This document shows, one piece after another, positions 52,326-60,998 of a stretch of DNA of 64,000 bases. The DNA comes from DASVTR01 sp036382855 (lineage in GTDB: Bacteria > Acidobacteriota > Blastocatellia > Pyrinomonadales > Pyrinomonadaceae): NCBI GenBank assembly GCA_036382855.1, contig DASVPO010000004.1, forward strand, positions 1 through 64,000, given 5' to 3'. The first letter of the stretch is position 1; each line of letters opens with the position of its first letter. The notes beneath the pieces were generated by a model. It was not told the origin of the DNA and made no database searches. It worked only from the letters and a program-made list of their open reading frames with translations. The position numbers and the translations under genes are program-made.

Positions 52326-53264
52326 TTACTTCTCTTTCTTCAACACCGAAACCAGAAATGTTCCCATCCGGCAGCGGTTGGTCATAAAACGGCTCATGCT
52401 GTCAGGGATAACCTTCAGCACGCTGTCTTTGACGCGCCCGCGCGGCAAGGGCACGATCTCAGGCTTGCTGCCGCAAACGGAAACATCCTCGACCGTGAAA
52501 AACTCAGACGTTAATCGCTTCCATTCCGGGATTGAGTAGAAACGCGCAATCGCGCCGTCGGTCTCATGCTGCCGCGTCTGGTGGAGCGAACCAGTCTTCC
52601 ATAGATGGCCCTTGATGAGTCCGCCGAAGAGGCCCGCGTAGATATAGTAGTTCCAGAGGTTGCGGTAGTAGACCATCGTGACGGCGCGGCCGCCGGGTTT
52701 TAAGACGCGGCGCATCTCGCTCAAAATCTGCCGCGTGTTTGAAGAGTGGTGTATGACGCCCCACGTCCAGATGAAATCAAAACTGCCGTCGGCAAACTCC
52801 ATCTTCTCGGCATCCATCTGCTGTATTTTGACGTTCGGCTTGTCTAGACCGAAACGGCGCATTCTTTCCGTCGTACTCTTGACGGCATAACTCGTCAGGT
52901 CAATTCCGTTATAGGAGCGCGCGTGGCTGGCGAGAAGCTGCGCGTGGCTGCCGTTGCCAACGCCGATTTCCAGCACGTCCTGATTCCGCAAGGCTTCAAA
53001 ATCAATCAACGCATCGAAGGGAATCTTCTTCCACGGCAGATACTTCTCCGCATCCGAAAAATGCCGCTGGTCAATCTCTTCGTAAAACTCCTTGCTGAAT
53101 TCTGGATACTCAATCTGGTCTCCGAAGTCGTAGCGCATGGGATGGCTTTCCCACCACGAACGGTTCGCATCCTGCCATTCGCGCGCCTGCTCCGCGTCCT
53201 GCGGCAGCGCCGTCGGATTATTAAAGCCCTCTGGAAGATTCCCTTTAAGATGCGAAATTGGCAT
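52326..53264 (-). CDS. SAM-dependent methyltransferase (class I)
   Basis: A 312-residue methyltransferase with a 90-residue N-terminal extension (RSWWESHPMRYDFGDQIEY). A Rossmann SAM-binding core follows: DVLEIGVGNGSHAQLL near residue 98, the acidic end of strand two at YNGIDLTSY, and FDFIWTWGVIHHS. AGGAGC precedes the ATG at 53264. It sits between GT4 and asnB in the same direction; a sugar O-methyltransferase is the natural guess, but no acceptor-specific motif is recognised. Confidence 0.88.
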   Translation of the reverse strand: MPISHLKGNLPEGFNNPTALPQDAEQAREWQDANRSWWESHPMRYDFGDQIEYPEFSKEFYEEIDQRHFSDAEKYLPWKKIPFDALIDFEALRNQDVLEIGVGNGSHAQLLASHARSYNGIDLTSYAVKSTTERMRRFGLDKPNVKIQQMDAEKMEFADGSFDFIWTWGVIHHSSNTRQILSEMRRVLKPGGRAVTMVYYRNLWNYYIYAGLFGGLIKGHLWKTGSLHQTRQHETDGAIARFYSIPEWKRLTSEFFTVEDVSVCGSKPEIVPLPRGRVKDSVLKVIPDSMSRFMTNRCRMGTFLVSVLKKEK

Positions 53265-53294
53265 CGTCTGTTCTGCTCCTTAAATCTCTACTAA

Positions 53295-54500
53295 TCAATA
53301 TTCAAAACTGCCCTGTCCGATTTTTCCTGCTTCCTCCGCGGAAGCAACCGGCGTGAGCGCGAATGAGTTGCCAAGAATGGTCAACAAGCGGCGCTCGAAG
53401 TTTTCAAACTGGAATTCATGCTGCCAGCGCGCGTATCCGGCTTCGCCCATCAAGCGCCTGCGCTCAGGGTTCTTTAAGAGTCCCGTGATGCTTTGGGCCA
53501 ACGCATCGAGTTCAGACTGTCTGACCAGAAGGCCGGTCACTCCATCTTCCACAATCTCGGAGGCTGCATCTGCCGGCGACGCAATACACGGCAGCCGGTG
53601 CTTCATTGCTTCAAGGTAAACCAGCCCGAAACCCTCGGCGGTGCTCGGCATGCAAAAGATTGCGACGCGCTCGTAGAGTTGATTCAGCGTGGCATCGCTG
53701 ACGTGGCCCGCGAAGATGATGTCGCCCGCTAATCCTCTCTCTCCGGCTTTCGCTTTAAGCCTTGGGGCATCATCACCATTGCCGACGATTATCAACTGCG
53801 CATCAGAAATCTGAGCTTTCACCTGCGGCCAAGCCTCAATCAAAGAATCATGTCCCTTGTGTCTTTCGCTGCTGAACATGCGGCCCACAATCAAGACCGA
53901 ATGTTGGCCCACACGATTCAACAGTTGCTCGTCGAGCTCATTCTTCGATGGCGAAGCTTGCGTTGCAGGCAGTGATGCTCCGTCTCCGTTGAGTTGCACG
54001 TTCGCGCCGTCGTCCGTGCCTTGAGAGGGCGGAAGCGCCAGATGGCAGACTTCGATTGGGCCAACGGACGGATGAGCCTCGGCCACGCGACGCGCAGTGA
54101 AATGAGAGTTGGCGATTCTCACAGTGGCTTCACGTAAAACCTTTAGACGCCCTGCGCTCAGCGGCGACCAAGCTTCGATGCTATGCAGAAAGAGCGCGTA
54201 GGGCCGCGCTAAAGGACGCGGCACTAAGCTTTGAACGCGCGCAGGGCCCAGATGGTCGTACATAATCCAATCAATCCGGCCCTTCAGATGCTCTGCCAGC
54301 ACACGGCTCGCAAACCTGAGTTGGTCAACGGCCGTCGCCTGAATTTTTCCCTCAGGCAGCAGATTGATGTGCTTGCAGCTTCCGCTCGATGCTTTGCTCA
54401 ACACGCGCCAGAGCAGCCGCGTCACGCGCGAAATTCCATCCTCGCCGCTGCCGCTGTTAATCGTGCACAGAAGTGGATACGTTTTTTTAGACTGGCTCAT
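53295..54500 (-). CDS. Glycosyltransferase family 4
   Basis: A 401-residue GT-B enzyme with the donor-site sequence LIVGRMFSSERHKGHDSLIEAW, then FCMPSTAEGFGLVYLEAMKHRLPCIAS, where the E-x7-E motif is clear. The start ATG overlaps the previous stop as ATGA (54497-54500), so it is translationally coupled to the GT9 gene. Specificity unknown. Confidence 0.9.
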   Translation of the reverse strand: MSQSKKTYPLLCTINSGSGEDGISRVTRLLWRVLSKASSGSCKHINLLPEGKIQATAVDQLRFASRVLAEHLKGRIDWIMYDHLGPARVQSLVPRPLARPYALFLHSIEAWSPLSAGRLKVLREATVRIANSHFTARRVAEAHPSVGPIEVCHLALPPSQGTDDGANVQLNGDGASLPATQASPSKNELDEQLLNRVGQHSVLIVGRMFSSERHKGHDSLIEAWPQVKAQISDAQLIIVGNGDDAPRLKAKAGERGLAGDIIFAGHVSDATLNQLYERVAIFCMPSTAEGFGLVYLEAMKHRLPCIASPADAASEIVEDGVTGLLVRQSELDALAQSITGLLKNPERRRLMGEAGYARWQHEFQFENFERRLLTILGNSFALTPVASAEEAGKIGQGSFEY

Positions 54501-55738
54501 TTGACCAACTGATTATGCAACTCACGCGCGGCGCGAGCAGGCTTCGACTTCAAATCATCACGCCTGTAGCCTAGCCGCTTCAGCAGACGCTCGCAACCGG
54601 CCCGCACCTCCTCCACCCCTATCTCCTTAACGCAATGGTCATACTCTTCCGCCGCAAAGAGACATTGCCTGCAAGCCACGCGCGCACGGAAGAGTTCGTG
54701 GCCTTCGCCGTGAGGATGCCAGCGCCCGGCCAGATCTTTCGTGCCGAAGATGGCGGCGACTGGCGTTCCCATCACAGCCGCAAGATGCATCGGCCCTGTG
54801 TCGTTAGTCAGTAGAAACAAGGCGTGAGAGAGAAGCTCCATTGTGCTGCGGAGCGAGAGTTCGCCCGCGAGGTTGGTTCCGCCGCCGCTCGCTTGCAAGA
54901 CCTGCTCGCACAACTCCCTCTCTTTCGCAGACCCGACCGCCACAAGCTGCACACCATGCTCCTGCTTCAGATGTCTGGCGACTTCAATAAAACGCTCGGC
55001 GGGCCAACGATGGCCCACCTGCTTTCCGCCCGGACACAACGCCACGAAAGGATGAGCCTGCGCCGCCGTCTCGACAATGCGTTCCAACTCGCGCTCTTTG
55101 AGCGGGCTAAACTCAAAACGCACCGCCGGAGAAGCAACGCCCAACTCGCGCAGGTGTCCCAGATTGCGCGCAATCTCGCTGCGGTAAATCCCTGTCAACT
55201 GCGCCTGCTCGTAGGAGAAAAGGAAGAGCGTGACGAGTTCGAACCCGACGCCGAAGCGTGCGCCCGTCAGTCGTGCAAAGAGCAGATTGCGAACGATGTT
55301 GCTGGGCGAGATATTGCACGGCGGCAACGAGACGAAGATGTCCGGCCGGGCAGCGCGCAGGCGTTTCAACAACGCCCATGCGCTCTTCGGATGCTTGATT
55401 TCCTCCGTGCCGTAAACCTCCAGCTCGTCCAGAAATGAGACGCCCTCCAGCAGTTCTCTAGCCCCCGCCAAGCCTTGCTTGCTATGGCCTGCGGACGTGA
55501 AAAGAATCAGACGGCTCTCAGGATAACGCTCACGCAGAGCGACGAGCGCAGGGATGGCGACAACAATGTCGCCTATGTGCCCGATTAAGTGTGCGACGAT
55601 GCACTCCGGGTCCGGCGGCGGCGTGCGTCGTAAAAAAACAAGATTCCGCAGCCAGCGCAGGCAGAGATTAATCGCGCGTTGAACCGCGAAAGCGAACCGC
55701 GCTTTCGCAACACCCGTCTTGCTTAGCTCGTCTCTCAC
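54497..55738 (-). CDS. Glycosyltransferase family 9 (heptosyltransferase-like)
   Basis: A protein of about 413 residues related to LPS heptosyltransferases. It shows the N-terminal HLIGHIGDIVVAIPALVALRE, the GT9 donor segments VALCPGGKQVGHRWPAERF and LTNDTGPMHLAAVMGTPVAAIFG, and a Cys-rich end (RVACRQCLFAAEEYDHC). GT9 enzymes usually use ADP-heptose, but none of its biosynthetic genes are here. The start is uncertain: GTG at 55738, eight bases after the upstream stop, is chosen; an open frame extends to 55810. It is coupled to the following GT4. Confidence 0.88.
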   Translation of the reverse strand: MRDELSKTGVAKARFAFAVQRAINLCLRWLRNLVFLRRTPPPDPECIVAHLIGHIGDIVVAIPALVALRERYPESRLILFTSAGHSKQGLAGARELLEGVSFLDELEVYGTEEIKHPKSAWALLKRLRAARPDIFVSLPPCNISPSNIVRNLLFARLTGARFGVGFELVTLFLFSYEQAQLTGIYRSEIARNLGHLRELGVASPAVRFEFSPLKERELERIVETAAQAHPFVALCPGGKQVGHRWPAERFIEVARHLKQEHGVQLVAVGSAKERELCEQVLQASGGGTNLAGELSLRSTMELLSHALFLLTNDTGPMHLAAVMGTPVAAIFGTKDLAGRWHPHGEGHELFRARVACRQCLFAAEEYDHCVKEIGVEEVRAGCERLLKRLGYRRDDLKSKPARAARELHNQLVK

Positions 55739-55745
55739 TAGTTGA

Positions 55746-57023
55746 TTATGAATTCTGTGTCGAGGGCTGCCTGAGCATCTCATTAGCCGCGCCCGACTCG
55801 CGATAAGCAAGCCAGTGGAGCCTCGCTCTGTTTAAGATATAAACGAAGAGAATCAAGACCAGCAGCCGGTCGAAGTTTTCCAGTACGACTCCGGCCCAGT
55901 TGAAGGCTGAGAGTTCAAATCTCTTCGTGAGTTTCCACCAGACGGCGGGCAGTTCAAGGACCATCGCCAACTGCAAGACCCACAATGCCGCGTCGTCCGT
56001 CCAACGTTTCGTGTTTGCATGAGCGGGCACGGAGACGACCCACAATCCCACCAGCAGGGGCAGCAGCAGAATCGTGTCATACGGATTATGGAAGACGCTC
56101 ATCAGCAGCCACAGGCAGCAAAGCTGCAAGACGGCCGCATCGCGCTGCCCCGCGCTGAGCCTGCTTTTCATCAGTCCCACCAATGCTGCACAGGCAAGTA
56201 GAACTACAAGCAACAACTGATGCACGCGATTGGCCCAGGCGTCGTGCTGTATGAAGACGTTAATGAGCGGGCGCAACTCCACAACGCGCAAGGCCATGTT
56301 GCCCTGCACGTTTGTCCCGCGACCGAATTGATGCTGAAGCACGCCCAGGTAAGCGCCGACAGACGCAAACGGACTCTCCATCAATCGCAGCGAAAAGAGT
56401 CCGACGCCCAGGCCCATGAAGACACAGGCCGCAAGCGTCATCCGCCAGCGTTTCGTAAACATCGCCCACAGCAGAAATGCTCCGCCGATGTGTGGCTTCA
56501 TCAAAGCCAGCGCGAGAAAGAAGCCTCCGAGCAGCGGGCGTTTCTCTTCAAAGAGAAAGGCGAGCAGCCCCGTGCCGAGTATCAACAGCGTAAACTGCCC
56601 GTTGGCGATGCCTGTGCGCAAACCCGCCCACGCCAGAAACATCGCACACGGCACAAGAGCCGCGCGCCTCGCTGCCTCCGGCTTCATCGCACGAAAAGCA
56701 AGATACGCAACCGCAGGCGCTACCATCAGATTCAAGAGCGCCCAGACAATAGCCACAAGGCTTTTCGGTATCAACGCGAGCGGAGAGAGAGCGACAATCG
56801 CGTGCGGCGGATAATTGCCGACGACATACTCCGGCAAATAGTAGGGGCTGCTGCCCTGCCAGAGCCACGCGCGCAGCCACGTGTCTATAATGTTCAAGTC
56901 CTGGCTGTGGCCCGCCCGGACGGCCGTGATGAAGCCCCAGCCGAGACTGACGGCAGCAACCGTCAGCCACAGGTAGACTAGCGCACGACTGGGCCAACCG
57001 TTTTTCAAGTCGTTCGTTTTCAA
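55746..57023 (-). CDS. GT87-like (DUF2029) multi-pass glycosyltransferase
   Basis: A 425-residue membrane protein with roughly ten helices. The first loop contains the Asp-rich LNIIDTWLRAWLWQGSSPYY, followed by NYPPHAIVALSP, the layout of the GT87/DUF2029 polyprenyl-phosphate-sugar-dependent GT-C enzymes (mannosyltransferase relatives). It would act on the periplasmic face using a polyprenyl-phosphate sugar. The start is TTG at 57023. Gene order fits a polysaccharide side-chain or decoration role. Confidence 0.85.
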   Translation of the reverse strand: MKTNDLKNGWPSRALVYLWLTVAAVSLGWGFITAVRAGHSQDLNIIDTWLRAWLWQGSSPYYLPEYVVGNYPPHAIVALSPLALIPKSLVAIVWALLNLMVAPAVAYLAFRAMKPEAARRAALVPCAMFLAWAGLRTGIANGQFTLLILGTGLLAFLFEEKRPLLGGFFLALALMKPHIGGAFLLWAMFTKRWRMTLAACVFMGLGVGLFSLRLMESPFASVGAYLGVLQHQFGRGTNVQGNMALRVVELRPLINVFIQHDAWANRVHQLLLVVLLACAALVGLMKSRLSAGQRDAAVLQLCCLWLLMSVFHNPYDTILLLPLLVGLWVVSVPAHANTKRWTDDAALWVLQLAMVLELPAVWWKLTKRFELSAFNWAGVVLENFDRLLVLILFVYILNRARLHWLAYRESGAANEMLRQPSTQNS

Positions 57024-57101
57024 ACGTCCTAGCTCGTCGTTTCCGGGTTAAGCTGCATCGAGTCGGCGACGACCTGCGAGGGCTTCATCTCCGGCCCGGT
57101 T

Positions 57102-58394
57102 TTAAGGCTCGGCGGCTTCAGCCGTTGCAGGCTTGCGCGCCTTGAAAATCATCTCGCAGAATCCGACATACTGGCAGTCGAGCACATCAAAGCCCATCTC
57201 TTTCAGGCGCGCGGCCAGCCCTGCGGCCGTGTAGTGTGTGATGTGCTCGTGCGCGTAAGCTCCCGGCAGGACTTTGCCGTAAACCCATTCGAGCATCAGC
57301 CAGAGGCGGCGACTGTAATCGGGCGTTCCAAGGATGAGCGTGCCGCCCGGCCTGAGCACGCGCCACATCTCCGACATGATTTCCGGCACGTCAGGCACGT
57401 GCTCAATCACTTCGGAGTTAATCACGCAATCGAAGCTCGCATCGTCAAACGGCAACTGGTCGCAACTGCCGCGCACAAGGCGGTCGTGCTGCGGCTTGAG
57501 CCAACGCAGCTTGTTCTGAAGAATGTCCATCCCGACGGCGTTCGGCATGTCCAGAATAATGCGGCTCGTGCCGCAGCCGATGTCTAGAGTGCGCTCCATC
57601 TGGGCCGCAAACTTGAGGATGATTTTGTGTCGAGTGCGCTGCCAGTAGCGTTGCAGCCAGATGGGGCTGTCAAACGCGCGGTAGTCGTAGTCGGCAGACT
57701 CAACGGAGTTGCGCAAGCTCCACATGCGGCCCAGGGTTCTGAGGTATGCAATCGCAAACTTGAAGAGACGCGCGTGTGAACTGCCGGAGCCGCGCGCCAT
57801 GTAGCTGAACGGAATTTCGCGTATGCGCCAGCCTTCGGCGTGGACGCGGATCAGTATCTCTTCGAGCACGTCGAAGTCGCGCGAGAGCAGGTTCATTCCT
57901 TCCAACACCTCGCGGCGGTACATGCGGAAGCCGCTCGACAAATCGCGGAGCGGCATCGAGAGCGCGATCCCGTAAGTGCGATTGAGAATATGACTGAGCA
58001 CGCGGCGAAACTTTCCCATGTCGGCCCGCCCGCCCTCTACATAACGCGAGGCGATGAGGACTTCGGCGCGGTCGCGATATTTCCAGAAATCGAAAAGGAA
58101 GACGGGACGATGCGAAAGGTCTGCGTCCATCGTGACGATGTAGGGCGCGGTGGTCGCCTTGAATCCGGCGAGCAGCGCGCCGCCGTAGCCGCGTTCCTGC
58201 TGCACGACGACGCGTGCGCCACGACGCTCCGCAGCCTCCTTCGTTCCATCCTCGGAGCCTGCGTCGGCAATCACAATCTCCGAGACAAGCCCCAGTTCAT
58301 CCAGCACCTCTTTTAACGCCGGAAGCAGGAGGTCTAAATTTTCCCGCTCGTTCCATGCCGGGATGACGATAGCTATATCAGGCCGCTGCTGCAT
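57102..58394 (-). CDS. Fusion of GT2 glycosyltransferase and SAM methyltransferase
   Basis: A 430-residue two-domain protein. Residues 1-235 are a GT2 domain of dolichyl-phosphate-mannose-synthase type: IVIPAWNERENLDLLLPAL, VIADAGSEDGT, GYGGALLAGF, MDADLSH (DxD), then RDLSSGFRMYRREVL. Residues about 255-430 are a class I methyltransferase: ERTLDIGCGTSRI, DCVINSEVIEHVPDVP, RVLRPGGTLILGTPDYS. No stop or frameshift separates the halves. GAGGAG precedes the ATG at 58394. The GT2 half may make a polyprenyl-phosphate sugar that the neighbouring GT87-like enzyme uses; this is inference from family knowledge and order. Confidence 0.9.
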   Translation of the reverse strand: MQQRPDIAIVIPAWNERENLDLLLPALKEVLDELGLVSEIVIADAGSEDGTKEAAERRGARVVVQQERGYGGALLAGFKATTAPYIVTMDADLSHRPVFLFDFWKYRDRAEVLIASRYVEGGRADMGKFRRVLSHILNRTYGIALSMPLRDLSSGFRMYRREVLEGMNLLSRDFDVLEEILIRVHAEGWRIREIPFSYMARGSGSSHARLFKFAIAYLRTLGRMWSLRNSVESADYDYRAFDSPIWLQRYWQRTRHKIILKFAAQMERTLDIGCGTSRIILDMPNAVGMDILQNKLRWLKPQHDRLVRGSCDQLPFDDASFDCVINSEVIEHVPDVPEIMSEMWRVLRPGGTLILGTPDYSRRLWLMLEWVYGKVLPGAYAHEHITHYTAAGLAARLKEMGFDVLDCQYVGFCEMIFKARKPATAEAAEP

Positions 58395-58464
58395 GTTGGC
58401 AAAACTCCTCGAAAGTTCTGGTTTGAATAATGAAGTCTGGAAATTAAGAACGCGTGGCGACGTT

Positions 58465-59475
58465 TCAGGCCGTTTCGACTCCTGATTTAATTAAAGCAAG
58501 GTCCGCATCCACCATCATTCTGACTAACTCGCGGAAAGATGTGCGCGGCTGCCAGCCAAGCACGCGCCGCGCTTTTCGTGCATCACCGACAACTGAATTG
58601 ACTTCCGCAGGACGTAGATAACGCGCGTCGGTTTCGACGAACCTGTGCCAGTCGAGGTCAAGATAGCCGAAGGCTTCGTCAAGAAACTCGCGGACGGTGT
58701 GTGATTCGCCGGTGGCGATAACGTAGTCGTCAGGTTCGGGCTGTTGCAACATCAGGTGCGCGGCCTCCATGTAGTCGCGCGCGTAGCCCCAATCGCGGCG
58801 CGCGTCCAAATTGCCCAGCACGAGGCGTTCCTGCAATCCGAACTTGATGCGGACAGCGCCAAGCGTGATTTTGCGTGTGACGAAATTCTCGCTGCGGCGC
58901 GGGCTTTCGTGGTTGAAGAGTATGCCGTTGACGGCGTACATCTTGTAAGCTTCGCGGTAGTTGTTGGTCATCCAGTAGGCGAAGAGCTTGGAGATTGCGT
59001 AGGGCGAGCGTGGATGAAAGGGTGTCGTCTCATTCTGCGGCGAGATTTCCGTATTGCCGTAAAGCTCTGAGGAAGACGCCTGATAGTAGCGCGCACCGGG
59101 CCGGGCCTCGCGCAGCGCTTCAAGCAGGCGCAGTGTGCCGAGCGCATCAATGTCCGCGGTGTGTTCCGGCATCTCGAAGCTGACGCGGACGTGGCTCTGC
59201 CCCGCAAGGTTATAGACTTCATCCGGCTCGACATCACGGACGATGCGATTAAGAGAGATGCCGTCGTTCATATCGCCGTAGAGCAGGTGAATCGGCGCGG
59301 CGTGTGCGCTTCCTTCGACGCCTTCGTCGGCGTGCGTCAGGTGGTCTATGCGCCCGCGCTTGATGGTGCTTGAGCGGCGCACGAGGCCGAAGACTTCGTA
59401 GCCTTTCGACAACAGTATCTCCGCCAGATACGAGCCGTCCTGCCCTGTGATGCCTGTGATGAGTGCGCGTTTCAT
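58465..59475 (-). CDS. gmd: GDP-mannose 4,6-dehydratase
   Basis: A 336-residue extended SDR converting GDP-mannose to GDP-4-keto-6-deoxymannose. Markers are ALITGITGQDGSYLAEILL, SSELYGN, HPRSPYAISKLFAYW (catalytic Tyr-x3-Lys), LFNHESPRRSENFVTRKIT and DARRDWGYARDYMEAAHL, all characteristic of Gmd. It is about ten residues shorter than many family members. No obvious GDP-fucose synthase or GDP-rhamnose reductase is in the window, so the next step must be elsewhere or be done by another SDR. Confidence 0.95.
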   Translation of the reverse strand: MKRALITGITGQDGSYLAEILLSKGYEVFGLVRRSSTIKRGRIDHLTHADEGVEGSAHAAPIHLLYGDMNDGISLNRIVRDVEPDEVYNLAGQSHVRVSFEMPEHTADIDALGTLRLLEALREARPGARYYQASSSELYGNTEISPQNETTPFHPRSPYAISKLFAYWMTNNYREAYKMYAVNGILFNHESPRRSENFVTRKITLGAVRIKFGLQERLVLGNLDARRDWGYARDYMEAAHLMLQQPEPDDYVIATGESHTVREFLDEAFGYLDLDWHRFVETDARYLRPAEVNSVVGDARKARRVLGWQPRTSFRELVRMMVDADLALIKSGVETA

Positions 59476-59515
59476 CGTGCTGGGAATTGGATAAAGATGA
59501 GAGTCTTGCTGCTTT

Positions 59516-60970
59516 CTATCTGAAGAAACGCTCGTGGTATTTTCTGAAACGGATAATCGGAATCATCAGCAACAGAATCAGGACGACGCGTTGGAGCGTA
59601 GCTCCGAGGTAGGCCGCCAACTGTGCTTCGATGGTGAGAAAGTATGGAAGCAGGGCGACGCCGATGCCTCTTAAGAGATAGCCGGAAGCCTCCGTCAGAA
59701 ATGTCCATTGAAACCAATCGAAGAAGATTCCGAGCAGGAACATCACGCCGAAGCCGCCTATCCAGCCGAAGTTGATATAACCTTCAGTCAGGTTTCCAGA
59801 AGCGAACGAACCAAACTCCAGATTCTCTTCCGCAGTGATGCCGTAGGATACCTGATAAAATCGGTTGGCATCATTGGCCGAGGGCTTATCGGGCCAGACG
59901 AAGCGCGGGATAAAAGCGACGAACATGTACGAGTATGTATAACCATACTGGTAAGGAACGGTTTCGGGCGTCATCTCGATGACGTTTGCCGTCTGCGTGA
60001 GCAGTGAGACTCTCGACAGACTCGTGTAGGCCAGATTGCGGCCCACCTCGCCCGTCGGGTCGCTCAGGGCTTCGCCCCAACGCTTGAAAGATTCTTCAGC
60101 CCACAGCGCGATGCGTTCCACCTTGCTTCCCTCTTCCGCGTCGTACCAGTACTTTTCGCGCATCGCAAATTTCCCGACCTGAAAGAACAGGACGTAAACG
60201 ACCATCAGTGAGAAGAAGACGACAGGAAATTTCTTACGCTCGTAGATGTAGATGGCGGCGGTCGTAATCATCAGGAATCCGAGCGCGCCCATCCAACCTG
60301 AAGACATGCCAATCAGGAAACGCAGGAAGAGAAAGAAGGTCAACAGGATTTTGTCGCCGCGCGTGGCCTGCCCGCGCAGGTAGTTGCGAAACAGGATGGC
60401 ATAACAAACAAGCGGCACGAGCGTCAGCAATGTGAGCATCAACTGGCTCAAGCCTGTGCCTAAGGAATAAAGCGCGTTTTCCGACAGAGAGCCGAAAGTT
60501 CCTGCGATGAGCAGGACGCGAATCCAGTCCCAGCGCATCGGATTGGTCGGGATGTCCGGGATTGTTCGCGGCACAAGCCGCCGCCCGATTCTCGTTCTCA
60601 TTCCCAGCCAGAAGGCCGTCACACCGACGACGGCTAAGATTATCGAAGACGTGATGGCGTCGTTAGGAATATCGAGGCCCTGCTTAAACATGGAGACGCT
60701 GTAGCGGTCGCCCCAGAAGAGCGGCAGGGCGTAGTAGAGCCAGTACATGCCGGAGATCATCGAGAACAGCGGCACTTCCGTCTGCTTCAGCTTTCGCCAA
60801 CGCTGGTAGGAAAGCCATGGCATTAGAATCAGTACGAACCCTGCGGCAGCCTGAATAATGGAAACGTCGTTCGGGCTGGTCAGCCAGAGAAAGCCCGTGA
60901 CGACTGCCGGCGGCACAATATAAATAGAAGGATTCGGTAAACGCTGCCTGAATGAGATGGCTTTATTCAT
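59516..60970 (-). CDS. O-antigen polymerase-like membrane protein (Wzy type)
   Basis: A 484-residue protein with about twelve predicted membrane helices and a large loop in the C-terminal half (VIEMTPETVPYQYGYTYSYM, then RFVWPDKPSANDANRFYQ). Topology, length and the WPDKP-type loop are consistent with Wzy/O-antigen polymerase-like proteins, whose sequences are poorly conserved. It sits between GT4 and gmd genes within the glycan locus. It is a second polymerase/ligase-type protein besides the one at 38937, which looks more like a ligase. Confidence 0.75.
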   Translation of the reverse strand: MNKAISFRQRLPNPSIYIVPPAVVTGFLWLTSPNDVSIIQAAAGFVLILMPWLSYQRWRKLKQTEVPLFSMISGMYWLYYALPLFWGDRYSVSMFKQGLDIPNDAITSSIILAVVGVTAFWLGMRTRIGRRLVPRTIPDIPTNPMRWDWIRVLLIAGTFGSLSENALYSLGTGLSQLMLTLLTLVPLVCYAILFRNYLRGQATRGDKILLTFFLFLRFLIGMSSGWMGALGFLMITTAAIYIYERKKFPVVFFSLMVVYVLFFQVGKFAMREKYWYDAEEGSKVERIALWAEESFKRWGEALSDPTGEVGRNLAYTSLSRVSLLTQTANVIEMTPETVPYQYGYTYSYMFVAFIPRFVWPDKPSANDANRFYQVSYGITAEENLEFGSFASGNLTEGYINFGWIGGFGVMFLLGIFFDWFQWTFLTEASGYLLRGIGVALLPYFLTIEAQLAAYLGATLQRVVLILLLMIPIIRFRKYHERFFR

Positions 60971-60998
60971 AAAACTAAACGCCCGGTGCTCTGCTTAG

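Noticed and set aside
56220..56981. 253-codon plus-strand frame opposite the GT87-like gene
   Set aside because: Very rich in Arg, Gln and His, as expected from reading a hydrophobic membrane gene in reverse; not a protein-like pattern.
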